From Umbribacter vaginalis (GTDB lineage: Bacteria; Actinomycetota; Coriobacteriia; Coriobacteriales; Eggerthellaceae): a DNA stretch of 64,000 nucleotides. The position numbers were made by a program, and so were the translations under genes. This document shows, in pieces, positions 28,663-37,043 of the stretch. The stretch is from NCBI GenBank assembly GCA_001552935.1, contig KQ959705.1:90198-154197 (forward strand), given 5' to 3'. How positions within the stretch are numbered: position 1 is the first letter of the stretch; each line of letters opens with the position of its first letter. Below the pieces are notes generated by a model. It saw only the letters and a program-made list of their open reading frames with translations. It did not search any database and was not told where the DNA came from.

Positions 28663-29307
28663 ATGGTAGAACAACGTTTGCACAGAGCATTTTTCTCGTG
28701 CTTGTTGGTGGCGGGTGGGCTGGAAACAGCGCTTGCGGCAACGGTGCGCGTGGCGGCGGAGTGGTGGGAAAACAAGCGTGGACGTGGACGTTCAAGCACG
28801 AGCGAATGTGGGCATTCCCGACCGCGAAGGCACACATGTGAATACATCATGCACACATCAAGGTACGCCTGTGGGTACGTCGCCTGCACACAAAGACGCG
28901 CATGCGGACAAATGACTATCGAGTGCGCTGTTTGTTTTCCAGTTCTTCTTGCGCTTGCACTGGTGAGCTATAACGCAATGAGTTTCATATGTGCGTGTAG
29001 CGAATTTGATCGGCAATTTTGTGAAGAAGTGCGCATTCACGCAACCTCGCTTGACGCGTACAGCACTGTTACAAGCGTGTGCGATGACATTAACGAAGCT
29101 ATGAACACGCATTACGTGCTGCCTGAAAACCGTATTATAACAGCACGTGAACAGGGGCTTGGCATAGTACGGTTTACCGGGGAGATGATTTTCGAGCCAA
29201 CGCTTTTCGGTAATCGCGTGTTGCAAGGTATGGGCTTAACGAAACTTACATCGTTGCGCCACAAAACTTCATTGGCGTGTTCGTGTATGCATCTTGACGC
29301 ATGGTAG
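28663..29307 (+). CDS. TadE-like pseudopilin, second copy
   Basis: The recognisable part is G|QMTIE followed by the CAVCFPVLLALALVSYNAM helix and a 110-residue domain. With the ATG at 28663 the leader would be 82 residues of Arg/Cys/Ser-rich, poorly conserved-looking sequence, so translation may start later, for example ATG 28849, although no good binding site is visible there. Function as for tadE. Follows the TadG-like gene by 6 bp. Confidence 0.65.
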   Translation: MVEQRLHRAFFSCLLVAGGLETALAATVRVAAEWWENKRGRGRSSTSECGHSRPRRHTCEYIMHTSRYACGYVACTQRRACGQMTIECAVCFPVLLALALVSYNAMSFICACSEFDRQFCEEVRIHATSLDAYSTVTSVCDDINEAMNTHYVLPENRIITAREQGLGIVRFTGEMIFEPTLFGNRVLQGMGLTKLTSLRHKTSLACSCMHLDAW

Positions 29308-29331
29308 CTTAGGTATAAGGTGGCAGAAGTG

Positions 29332-30243
29332 ATGGTGAAACCATATAAATATGTAATGCTACGGGTGAAACGTGCGCTTAAGGTGTTGCGTGCTTCACAA
29401 AAATTGAATGCTTTGTGCTTGCGTTACGCTTTACGTGCTCGTCACGAGCTTACGGCGCGTCATATTGAACCAGAGCAGATGACTTCCTATTCGCATGTCA
29501 CTTCATGCACGCTGACTGATCGTTCTCGTCATACGTGCAATATAGTGTGGATAGCTGTGTGCGCGTTCGCAGTGACTTTGCTTATAGTTTATGCGTACGG
29601 AAATGGATTGTTCCAGAGTAATAAGCAAAAGTTAGAAACACATTCATCGAATGCGCTTGCGTTTATTTCTGGTAGTGCACAAGCAACAATGCAGGCATAT
29701 CAAGCGTATGTTTCTAGTAAAGATGCGTGTGAACAGGCTGTTTATAATGCGATTACACTGCCGCCTAGTGCTTATGGATATTTATATCACAATCAGGTTG
29801 TTTCTTTCTGTATGCCCTGCTCTATTACACACGCAATGCAACAGGTGCGTGCTTGTGTTGCGGATGCACATGGAGAAATAAGCGAGTTTGCACTTGACAG
29901 CGCTTCGCCGAATGTGTTGCTTGTACGTGTTCCTTTTCCGCAGGAAAAAGCACAGTCATTAAGCAATCCGCAGCACCAATTGCATACATTGTTGCACGAT
30001 GAGTACCCAGGCAAATCACAGGAACAATTGGGCTTGTCACAATATGGTTGTTCATATCCATCATCCTCAAAAGGAATGCATCATTCAAGTGGCTTATACG
30101 CACATAGTACGTGCGATACAAGCGGCATTCATGCAGATAGATGCACTGGTATGCATCTCATTCTTATAGTGTCATTTACACCATGCGGTGATCACTCGGT
30201 TGTAGTAATGCAAATTCGTACGTCAGGAGGAAACTATGGCTAA
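29332..30243 (+). CDS. Membrane-anchored protein of unknown function in the Tad locus
   Basis: About 303 residues from ATG 29332 (AAGGTGG upstream; GTG 29320 possible). A basic N-terminal region of 65 residues, one membrane helix (VWIAVCAFAVTLLIVYAY, about 70-87), then a domain outside the membrane with scattered Cys. Not recognised. Its place between the pseudopilins and the DUF192 gene, with an 8-bp overlap to the latter, suggests it serves pilus biogenesis. Confidence 0.6.
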   Translation: MVKPYKYVMLRVKRALKVLRASQKLNALCLRYALRARHELTARHIEPEQMTSYSHVTSCTLTDRSRHTCNIVWIAVCAFAVTLLIVYAYGNGLFQSNKQKLETHSSNALAFISGSAQATMQAYQAYVSSKDACEQAVYNAITLPPSAYGYLYHNQVVSFCMPCSITHAMQQVRACVADAHGEISEFALDSASPNVLLVRVPFPQEKAQSLSNPQHQLHTLLHDEYPGKSQEQLGLSQYGCSYPSSSKGMHHSSGLYAHSTCDTSGIHADRCTGMHLILIVSFTPCGDHSVVVMQIRTSGGNYG

Positions 30244-30739
30244 CACAGCATGGTTAGATACGCATTCAAGTTGGTCGTTACTTACAGGATCGTTTGGGAA
30301 AACATATAAGCGTGTTTGTGAATTGCAAGCTCAGCAACGAAGTATGTTATTACGGTACGGTACTGTTCACGAAACGAAACCGCTCATTATTGCATCGTCA
30401 TTTAGAAGTCGTTTGCGAGGTTTGTTAGCTACTCAGCCGCATGGCAGCATCTTAATGCTTTGTCCGTGTAAATCGGTACATACGCTTGGTATGAAACATG
30501 CAATCGACATTGCTTTTGTGTCTGACACAGGCAAAGTAATAAAAAGCAGGAGAGGAGTATTACCAGGAAAACCATCACTTTCAGCGAGACACAGTGCGTA
30601 TGTACTAGAACAGTTTTTCGATCCCACATCGTGGTGGTTTAACGAAGACGATTATGTAATAGTGCGCACTTTTCATGCAGAAAGAGTAAGCGCACAGTTT
30701 GCCTGCGCTTCGATGAAAGAAAGGAAGATATATGACTAA
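30236..30739 (+). CDS. DUF192 family protein
   Basis: 167 residues. The DUF192 core runs from about residue 48: ASSFRSRLRGLL, CKSVHTLGMKHAIDIAFVSD, GVLPGK and ARHSAYVLEQ, covering the conserved Arg, Gly-Met and Pro-Gly positions of the family. The role of DUF192 proteins is not established. AGGAGG precedes the ATG, which lies inside the end of the previous gene, and its own end overlaps the next gene by 8 bp, so it is firmly inside the Tad operon. No signal peptide. Confidence 0.8.
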   Translation: MANTAWLDTHSSWSLLTGSFGKTYKRVCELQAQQRSMLLRYGTVHETKPLIIASSFRSRLRGLLATQPHGSILMLCPCKSVHTLGMKHAIDIAFVSDTGKVIKSRRGVLPGKPSLSARHSAYVLEQFFDPTSWWFNEDDYVIVRTFHAERVSAQFACASMKERKIYD

Positions 30740-31232
30740 CACACTCTATTGTGATGATTACAAGAAACAGTGTCCTGTTTGTGGAGCATTTACCTTTGAG
30801 AGCGCTCGTTTGTGCTATGGCTGCATGCATAGGTTTAATGATGATGCAAGCGTACATGTGTATTCTCTTTCGGCTACGGGCACATCATCGCTTGAATGCA
30901 TATCTGAGTCAGCACCTGCTTCATCACCTGCTGTAATGGGTGCATTTGATTCTTCGTGTGTATCTACTTCATCACCAGCGGAAACGTGCGCACGTTCCTC
31001 ATCAGCTGCGGGAACGGGTGCTTTTGCTTCACCATCTGAGGAAATAAGCGCATGTGCTTTTTCGCATGTAGCTGCCTCGCTACCTACAGCAACGAGTGCA
31101 CTTTCCTCATCACCTGTTGCGATGGACACGTCTGTGTATACGTGTGTACCTGCAACTACATCTACGGATGCGTATGTGCAACGCTTACCGTGTGAACCGC
31201 GCAACTATTTTTCAAGTTATAAGACATATTGA
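30732..31232 (+). CDS. Zinc-ribbon protein with Ser/Ala/Thr-rich repeats
   Basis: 166 residues. Residues 14-34 hold CPVCG and CYGCMHRF, a likely zinc ribbon. From about residue 55 the chain is an irregular repeat of roughly 14 residues rich in Ser, Pro, Ala and Thr. No membrane segment. Unknown function; the overlap with the DUF192 gene and closeness to the peptidase gene tie it to the Tad locus. Confidence 0.62.
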   Translation: MTNTLYCDDYKKQCPVCGAFTFESARLCYGCMHRFNDDASVHVYSLSATGTSSLECISESAPASSPAVMGAFDSSCVSTSSPAETCARSSSAAGTGAFASPSEEISACAFSHVAASLPTATSALSSSPVAMDTSVYTCVPATTSTDAYVQRLPCEPRNYFSSYKTY

Positions 31233-31242
31233 TGGAGACGCT

Positions 31243-31755
31243 ATGCTTGCATGTGGGTATCTATTATATGGGGTTTGTTGTTTCTTGCTTGTTGTGTGTT
31301 GCATGGTTGATGTGAAGTGCTTGTGTATCCCTATATGGGCATGTTATAGCATCGCCGTGTGCGGCTCGATTGCGTATGTGCTGCTATATTCGTTTGACAC
31401 GTACTGGTATGGCATTGTGTATGGTGCAGCTTGTGTGTGCGTGTTACTTGTGACGCGCTTTGCGTTGCAGCTGCTTTACGCTGTTCGACATAACAGCTCG
31501 TTACGTGTCGTACAACAGTCGTATATTCCCTTTGGAACAGGAGATATACGACTCATTTTCGCGCTGAGTGCGTCAAGTGGAATGTTTGTGTTCGTAGGCT
31601 TATGCGCTATGTGTTGTATAGGGGTGCTGTTTGCGTGTGCTTGTATCGTAAAAGCGCATATCAAAAAGCAGGATATGCGCAACGTGTTTCCTTTTGCGCC
31701 GTGTATTAGCGTATGGCTTCCGTGCGTGCTTTTAGCGATGCATGCGTTTCCGTAA
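31243..31755 (+). CDS. tadV: TadV/CpaA-like prepilin peptidase
   Basis: 170 residues with about six membrane helices. The two aspartates of the type IV prepilin peptidase (A24) family are visible: VDVKCLCIP for the first and the GxGD motif GTGDIRLIF for the second. It would cleave the four G|xxxxE substrates encoded upstream. No N-methyltransferase domain, as usual for Flp peptidases. ATG 31243 follows GGAGA (31234-31238). Last gene of the locus. Confidence 0.85.
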   Translation: MLACGYLLYGVCCFLLVVCCMVDVKCLCIPIWACYSIAVCGSIAYVLLYSFDTYWYGIVYGAACVCVLLVTRFALQLLYAVRHNSSLRVVQQSYIPFGTGDIRLIFALSASSGMFVFVGLCAMCCIGVLFACACIVKAHIKKQDMRNVFPFAPCISVWLPCVLLAMHAFP

Positions 31756-31765
31756 CGAGAACTTT

Positions 31766-32116
31766 CTAATGGGAGCCGTAATACATTTTCTCGAACGTTT
31801 TATTGGCATAAGCGCTTACTTTGCGATTTATATCGTTCCATGTTTTGAGAAGTTGCTGACCCTCTTCAGTAAGGGTTGAGCCATGTGCACCATCACGATC
31901 AATAAGCACTACATTAAGGCGCTGTTCGGTATTTTTCATGATGCGCCATGCTTTGCTATATGCCATATGCATATTTTTAGCTGCAGCATTAAGTGAACCA
32001 TAGGTAAGAACGCCCTGACACAATTCAGCTACCCCTCGACCATACATTGATCCGTGGTTTTCTCCTTCAAGAGAAATTGCAATACGTACTACAGGCTTAA
32101 GGTGTTGTTCGCTCAT
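31766..32116 (-). CDS. ModE-like winged-helix regulator (DNA-binding domain only)
   Basis: 116 residues. The segment LTYGSLNAAAKNMHMAYSKA, W-R-I-M-K and ...LTEEGQQLL is the N-terminal helix-turn-helix of ModE-type molybdate regulators. No Mop/TOBE ligand domain is present, a form common in Gram-positives and archaea. It may control molybdate or tungstate uptake or the formate dehydrogenase; no target can be proved here. Start ATG 32116 fits the family N-terminus. Converges with tadV. Confidence 0.8.
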   Translation of the reverse strand: MSEQHLKPVVRIAISLEGENHGSMYGRGVAELCQGVLTYGSLNAAAKNMHMAYSKAWRIMKNTEQRLNVVLIDRDGAHGSTLTEEGQQLLKTWNDINRKVSAYANKTFEKMYYGSH

Positions 32117-32256
32117 ATCATACTCGTTTCTTGTAAGGGGGAACAGTAAAAACCCAGATAGTTGTAACATTATAGGTGCATGCACCGTGCATGCGCTATA
32201 GTGTATGGCGCAGCGTGTGCTTATACACTTTGTATTGAGTACCTGTGCTTAGCTTC

Positions 32257-32289
32257 GTTTACCTTACCCCCTCACATGTAAAGGTAAAC
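32257..32289. promoter_or_regulatory. Inverted repeat, possible metal-regulator operator
   Basis: GTTTACCTTAC and GTAAAGGTAAAC face each other across 10 bp, 140-175 bp upstream of the modE start. The half-site GTTTACC matches that in the promoter at 42985-43031 near the DtxR gene. Confidence 0.5.
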
Positions 32290-32368
32290 TATCTATCGGA
32301 ATTATTCTTTCTCAAAAATTATAGTGAGTAAAGAGATGTGGAATTATTCATTATTGTATCTACCAATC

Positions 32369-32385
32369 TATCACGTTTCGTGATA
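32369..32385. promoter_or_regulatory. Perfect 7-bp palindrome with 3-bp centre
   Basis: TATCACG-TTT-CGTGATA. A typical size for a dimeric repressor site; the regulator is unknown. Confidence 0.45.
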
Positions 32386-32476
32386 AATGGTACTTAATAG
32401 CCTTATAAACAGGAGTTACAGCAGCGCTAGGCGTGTAAAATTGTGAAGATTTTTGCATTTAGTATTATTCACCCAG

Positions 32477-32507
32477 TTGGTGTACCTGTGCAAAGAACAT
32501 ACACCAA
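32477..32507. terminator. Hairpin downstream of thrC
   Basis: TTGGTGTA (32477-32484) pairs with TACACCAA (32500-32507), 15-base loop. It lies 75-105 bp past the thrC stop on the minus strand and has no T tract, so a role in termination is only possible. Confidence 0.35.
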
Positions 32508-32584
32508 GAGGCAGTATATAAGCTTTCTCGTGTAGCATTTAAATCGAGCTCGCACGGAAGCTCTATAAATTCCAGTTCGCGTAG

Positions 32585-34309
32585 CTATTTACCACATGCT
32601 AATTCTCGCTGGAACTGTTCAAGTGCAGCTTGTATGTCGGCGGTATTTCTATCAAGCTGTACAGCTGCATGCGTCGTTGCTAGACGTTCTTGCGTAAGCG
32701 CAGGTGGAATAGATAACCCAAACTTCTCGGCAAGAAGCGCATTCAGTTGAAAACTGCTACATTGCGCAATGGCACTGGGAAGTGGCTGGTCGTTGGCTAT
32801 GTTGTGTAAAGCTCTATACATGCTTGCAGAAAATTTTGCCCACGATGCTGTTGATACAATAAGCATTGGCGTGCTGCTGTCGCCAAGACGCTGTGCAACT
32901 TCAAATGCAACAGCACTATGCGGATCCATCGCGTAACGATATGTTTCAAAAATGTGCTTCATAGTGCGCAAACAGTCGTCGTTGCTTACCCAGTCGCCTG
33001 CAAACGTGTCGCGTAAAGCATCAAAGGTTGTACGATCAATTTTAAATGCCTGTTTCGTTTTAAGTGCTGCCATCCATGCACGTACTAAACGTGCATTGCG
33101 CTGTGTTAACTCAAACAGTGCGCGTTCTAGGTTCGATGAAACTAAAATATCCATTGACGGCGATGGCGTGCTCACTAACGGGCGCTTTTCAAGAGAATAT
33201 GAGCCCGTTGCCATAAACTGTGCAAGGACATTATTTTCATTGCTGGCACATATCAGCAAACGAATGGGAACGCCTATCTGTTTAGCGTAATAACCTGCAA
33301 GAATGTTCCCAAAATTTCCCGTAGGAACACACACATCAAAACAACCGCACTCTTGCAGTACACCCTGTTCACGCAGCTGATGATAGGCTGAAACGTAATA
33401 TACAATTTGTGGCAATAAGCGTCCCCAGTTAATGGAATTTGCACTTGAAAGATATGTATTATAGTGGCTTTGAAGTGTATGATTCCATTCCGGATTACCG
33501 AACAGCTCTTTAACGGCACGCTGGCAATCGTCAAAATTACCTCTAACGGCAAAAATGCGCGCCTGATTGCTGGCATGTGCCTGCATTTGCGTGCGTTGCA
33601 TTTCGCTTACATGCTGGTGAGGATATAAAACTGCCATCGATATATTGTGTGCGTGTGAAAATCCGCACAGCGCAGCACTTCCTGTATCGCCTGATGTTGC
33701 AACCAGAATAAGGCGTTTTGATCCTGCTTGCGCGCTTGATTGGGAACGTTGCGAGGCCGCTTGAGAATGGAGCGAGGCCGCTTGGGAGCGTGTTTGCGCG
33801 CTTGTTGACGTGTCTATACTGCCACTGGTGCCGCAAGCTGAAATCCAAGCACCACCAGCACTGACGCCGCCTCCTGCGCCATCCGCGCACCCTGCACCCG
33901 TGCCACCAGCACCGTTGGCCTTGATGCCTTCTTCAAAGAAAAGCGGCAGCGCTTGCAGAGCAATATCTTTAAATGCGCTGGTAGGTCCATGCCATAGTTC
34001 AAGAACGTGTGTGTGGTTGTTAAGTGAATGAACAGGCACGATGCGTTCATCATCAAATTGTTGACCGTACGCTTGTGCACATAATGCATCAATCGCCTCA
34101 TCAGCAATATTGGGCTGAAATGCCTTAAAAATGCGCGCTGCAACAGCATGATAGGGAAGTGATTGCATTGCTTGCAACTCTTCAAGCGAAAAATGAGGAA
34201 GGTGCTTAGGAACAAATAGGCCTCCATCAGGCGCAAGTCCTGTTAATACGGCTTCGGTAAATGAGTAGGAGCGCGAAGATAATCCGCGTGTATCAGTGTA
34301 CTGTATCAT
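32585..34309 (-). CDS. thrC: Threonine synthase
   Basis: PLP enzyme converting O-phosphohomoserine to threonine. The N-terminus (YTDTRG, FTEAVLTGLAPDGGLFVP) and the lysine motif GPTSAFKDIALQ belong to the long ThrC type; VATSGDTGSAAL binds the PLP phosphate. 574 residues against about 430-510 normally: the excess is about 70 residues of Ala/Gly/Ser/Gln low complexity (33715-33930) between the lysine motif and SGDTG, partly built of HSQAASQ-like units. ATG 34309 has GAGGTG upstream. Last gene of a minus-strand row behind the ECF transporter. Confidence 0.93.
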   Translation of the reverse strand: MIQYTDTRGLSSRSYSFTEAVLTGLAPDGGLFVPKHLPHFSLEELQAMQSLPYHAVAARIFKAFQPNIADEAIDALCAQAYGQQFDDERIVPVHSLNNHTHVLELWHGPTSAFKDIALQALPLFFEEGIKANGAGGTGAGCADGAGGGVSAGGAWISACGTSGSIDTSTSAQTRSQAASLHSQAASQRSQSSAQAGSKRLILVATSGDTGSAALCGFSHAHNISMAVLYPHQHVSEMQRTQMQAHASNQARIFAVRGNFDDCQRAVKELFGNPEWNHTLQSHYNTYLSSANSINWGRLLPQIVYYVSAYHQLREQGVLQECGCFDVCVPTGNFGNILAGYYAKQIGVPIRLLICASNENNVLAQFMATGSYSLEKRPLVSTPSPSMDILVSSNLERALFELTQRNARLVRAWMAALKTKQAFKIDRTTFDALRDTFAGDWVSNDDCLRTMKHIFETYRYAMDPHSAVAFEVAQRLGDSSTPMLIVSTASWAKFSASMYRALHNIANDQPLPSAIAQCSSFQLNALLAEKFGLSIPPALTQERLATTHAAVQLDRNTADIQAALEQFQRELACGK

Positions 34310-34501
34310 GAAGCACCTCAATCGCATTCGTTGGCTCGCGTGCATACGTGTAAGCACATTGGGAACCGATAAGTATTATGCAAGCGTCAATAGCATGTTC
34401 ACGCACGTGGTGCAATAATACACTGTTTTGGCTTATCTGCCCATGCGCTCGTTAATATTTTTCAGCTGCACCTTTGGTTCATAGCCATTGATGCTGGTAA
34501 A

Positions 34502-36010
34502 CTACAGCGTTTTCATGTGGAGAATATCATCGCAGCAGCATTCAATAAATTCGCTGTCATGCGTAACCGTAATAATAGTTCGTCCACGGTGTTTTAAGTG
34601 GTTCAAAATGCGCGCTACTATTTGCATATGCCGTCTATCCAATCCACTTGTGGGCTCATCGAGCAGCAGGATTGGCGCTTGTGACGCAATTGCGCATGCA
34701 AGCGCCAAGCGCTGTTTTTGTCCACCAGAAAGCGACATGGGATGTCTGTTATATAAGGAGTCTAATTCAACGTCAAGAAGCGCTTGCTTCGCTGCATGTT
34801 CATTGGCGTGCGATTGGCTGATTAACACTTCATCGAGCACCGATTCGGTAAAAAGTTGATGATTCACATCTTGCATAACCATAAATATCGTACCAGCACG
34901 TTGTTTGCATGTATACGGCGTACCGTCGACAAGCATAATCCCCTGGTTTTTTCGAATACCGCAGATAGTTTCCAAAAAGGTAGTTTTACCAGCGCCGTTA
35001 CCGCCAACAATGGCAGTTACATGGCCTTTTTTAAATTTCATATCCTTGATAGAGAATAGTGTTTGGTTTTTGCGGTATGAGTAGCAAAAGTTTTTGAGGA
35101 AGATGAAGTTGTTGTGTTGCAGTGCTTGATCGTGATTAGTCCCACCACCCGCGTCAACTCCAATACCCGTGTCACCGCTGCTACCAGCGCCGCAGTTCTC
35201 ACGAGCAATGCCACTGTTGTCACCACCGCCAGCATGCAACGTATCTAAACACAGAGGAGATACGCGCTTCAACGATCGTAAGCCGCAGTGCTTTGCATCA
35301 TCGTCTGTAAAATGTAGCATTTCGCGCTTCGTAAGTTCTCTAGCAAGCGTTCCTTGTTCCAAAATAAAAGTTCTATCTGCTAAATCCCACACATAATTAA
35401 TGCGATGCTCCGCAATTAAAATTGTTTTGCCTGTTTGTTTCCAATAAGCAATAAGCTCTCGAAGATGCTCCGCTGCTTCATAATCCAAATTTGCCGATGG
35501 CTCGTCAAGCAGTATTATTTCTGGTGCAAGCACATCAATCGATGCACAGGCAATTTGTTGTTTTTCTCCGCCTGAAAGCTCAAAAATATTGCGATCCATC
35601 AATGCTTCAATATGAAAATTTTGCACGGTTGCACGTATACGATCTATAATTTCACGCTCTTGAACAGCAAGATTTTCCAAACCAAATGCCAGTTCACTGG
35701 TAGTGTCAACCGTAAAAAACTGTGTACGATGATTTTGAAACACGCTTCCTATCACACCAGCTTTATCTTCAATGTTGCTGTTTTGCGCGTTTTTGCCGTG
35801 TACCCATACACGGCCCGTCACGTGTCCGCGATAAAACTCGGGTATCAAGCCATTCAATAGCCGTAGGATAGTTGATTTTCCGCTTCCTGAAGCCCCTGTT
35901 AAAAGCACGCATTCACCAGTATTTATACGAAAAGAAACGTTGCTGAGACTTTGTGTATCTGGTGTTGCTTCATACGAGAAGCTTACCTTATGAAATTCAA
36001 TCAAGCACAT
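34502..36010 (-). CDS. ECF transporter double ATPase (EcfA-EcfA' fusion)
   Basis: Two ABC domains in one 502-residue chain. First: TGASGSGKST, LSGGEKQQIACA, ILLDEPSANLD; second: GGNGAGKTT, LSGGQKQRLALA, LLLDEPTSGLD. The sequences are of the CbiO/EcfA group, which powers vitamin or metal uptake with EcfT and an S component, both encoded upstream. A Gly/Asp/Ser-rich linker (about 35120-35250) separates the halves. Start ATG 36010 is chosen because homology starts there; the upstream frame is made of CATAGC/CATCAC-like repeats. Confidence 0.9.
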   Translation of the reverse strand: MCLIEFHKVSFSYEATPDTQSLSNVSFRINTGECVLLTGASGSGKSTILRLLNGLIPEFYRGHVTGRVWVHGKNAQNSNIEDKAGVIGSVFQNHRTQFFTVDTTSELAFGLENLAVQEREIIDRIRATVQNFHIEALMDRNIFELSGGEKQQIACASIDVLAPEIILLDEPSANLDYEAAEHLRELIAYWKQTGKTILIAEHRINYVWDLADRTFILEQGTLARELTKREMLHFTDDDAKHCGLRSLKRVSPLCLDTLHAGGGDNSGIARENCGAGSSGDTGIGVDAGGGTNHDQALQHNNFIFLKNFCYSYRKNQTLFSIKDMKFKKGHVTAIVGGNGAGKTTFLETICGIRKNQGIMLVDGTPYTCKQRAGTIFMVMQDVNHQLFTESVLDEVLISQSHANEHAAKQALLDVELDSLYNRHPMSLSGGQKQRLALACAIASQAPILLLDEPTSGLDRRHMQIVARILNHLKHRGRTIITVTHDSEFIECCCDDILHMKTL

Positions 36011-36093
36011 AGCATCATCACCCAAAGCACCATCACCCATAGCACATCACGACACATAGAGCGTCACAACACATAGCATCACAACCCCCGGCA
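36011..36093. repeat. Low-complexity CAT/CAC tract between ecfT and the ATPase gene
   Basis: Words such as CATCACCCA, CATAGCA and CACAACA recur through 36011-36130, reaching into the 3' end of ecfT. No exact period. Confidence 0.5.
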
Positions 36094-36834
36094 TTACAAC
36101 CAATAGCAGCACAGCACATAACACCACAACCAATATAATATTGCCACAAGTACCAGCACAAATACAGCATAATCTGCCCAGTTAAACCCAACTTTGCAGA
36201 TGTTCGTTCTCTTTTTGTATCTTCCAAGCCCACGCGTAAGCGCTGCGGCCGATAGTTCCTCACCGATTTTTGCAACGCAGGTAATGAGAGGCACAATGCG
36301 ATATTCCACCATCTTCGTAAGCTTGCCATTCCTAAGCCCGATGCCCCGCATTTTCATAGCTGCACGGATTGACGCATTTTCTTCACGAATAGTTGGGAAG
36401 AGGCGAAACATAACGCACATCGGAATGGTAAGCGCATCGGGCATATGTAGCTTATCCATTGTTGCTTTAAATTGGCTTACCGTGGTGGTGTCGATAACAT
36501 ATGAGCCCATCATATAAGCAGGTAGAAATCGATTTATAACTACAATTATGAAAAGGAGTACATTTGTTAACACGCCGTGTGCAACAGGGAATAGGAAGCG
36601 TTCACATGCGTACATGATACCTACAAGGAGCGCACCAATTACGCAAGGTGTGTATCGTTTTGCACTTAATAACAGCAAAAATGGCAGGAGTGCAAACACA
36701 GCACGAAACCAAAATAGCTTGCTTCCTCCTGCGTCTGACAACACAAGAACTGCTTCCACGAACACAAGGAGCAGTTTTGTTCTGGGGTCAAGTAGGCTTT
36801 TTGTAGGGTGTGGTATCCATGGAGTTTCGTTCAT
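36094..36834 (-). CDS. ecfT: ECF transporter membrane component EcfT
   Basis: 246 residues, about five to six membrane helices. N-terminus HPTKSLLDPRTKLLLV is typical (cf. DPRTKL). Two Ala-Arg-like coupling helices: SIRAAMKMRGIG and SAAALTRGLGR, which dock on the ATPases. The C-terminus ends in a Trp/Cys/Tyr-rich helix of unusual make-up, possibly eroded by the neighbouring repeat. Same direction as the S component and ATPase genes. Confidence 0.87.
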   Translation of the reverse strand: MNETPWIPHPTKSLLDPRTKLLLVFVEAVLVLSDAGGSKLFWFRAVFALLPFLLLLSAKRYTPCVIGALLVGIMYACERFLFPVAHGVLTNVLLFIIVVINRFLPAYMMGSYVIDTTTVSQFKATMDKLHMPDALTIPMCVMFRLFPTIREENASIRAAMKMRGIGLRNGKLTKMVEYRIVPLITCVAKIGEELSAAALTRGLGRYKKRTNICKVGFNWADYAVFVLVLVAILYWLWCYVLCCYWL

Positions 36835-37043
36835 GGTGCGTCACTCATACTCTATCTTGAGGCTCGTGTATCTTTTTAAATGCAACACATGTAACCTATT
36901 CACGTTACCGTGCTTGTGCGCATGTAACACATTCAGTCTGTTCATATTCCACATTTTACTGCTCAGCATGTTCCATTTAGTCATGGTAATACGCCTTTGC
37001 GCATGCGATACGTTTTTACTCTGTCATGCTGATACGGCTTTGC
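36835..37043. other. Spacer between ecfT and the S-component gene
   Basis: CATGTAACCTATTCAC and CATGTAACACATTCAG (36888 and 36921) form a 33-bp-spaced imperfect repeat; a second pair of similar words occurs near 36985-37040. No gene. Confidence 0.4.

Larger units (their letters stand above)
32117..32584. other. Intergenic region modE-thrC with three symmetric elements
   Basis: AT-rich, no gene. Holds GTTTACCTT...AAGGTAAAC (32257-32289), TATCACG-TTT-CGTGATA (32369-32385) and a stem TTGGTGTA/TACACCAA (32477-32507). It must hold the modE promoter and the end of the thrC transcript. Confidence 0.6.
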
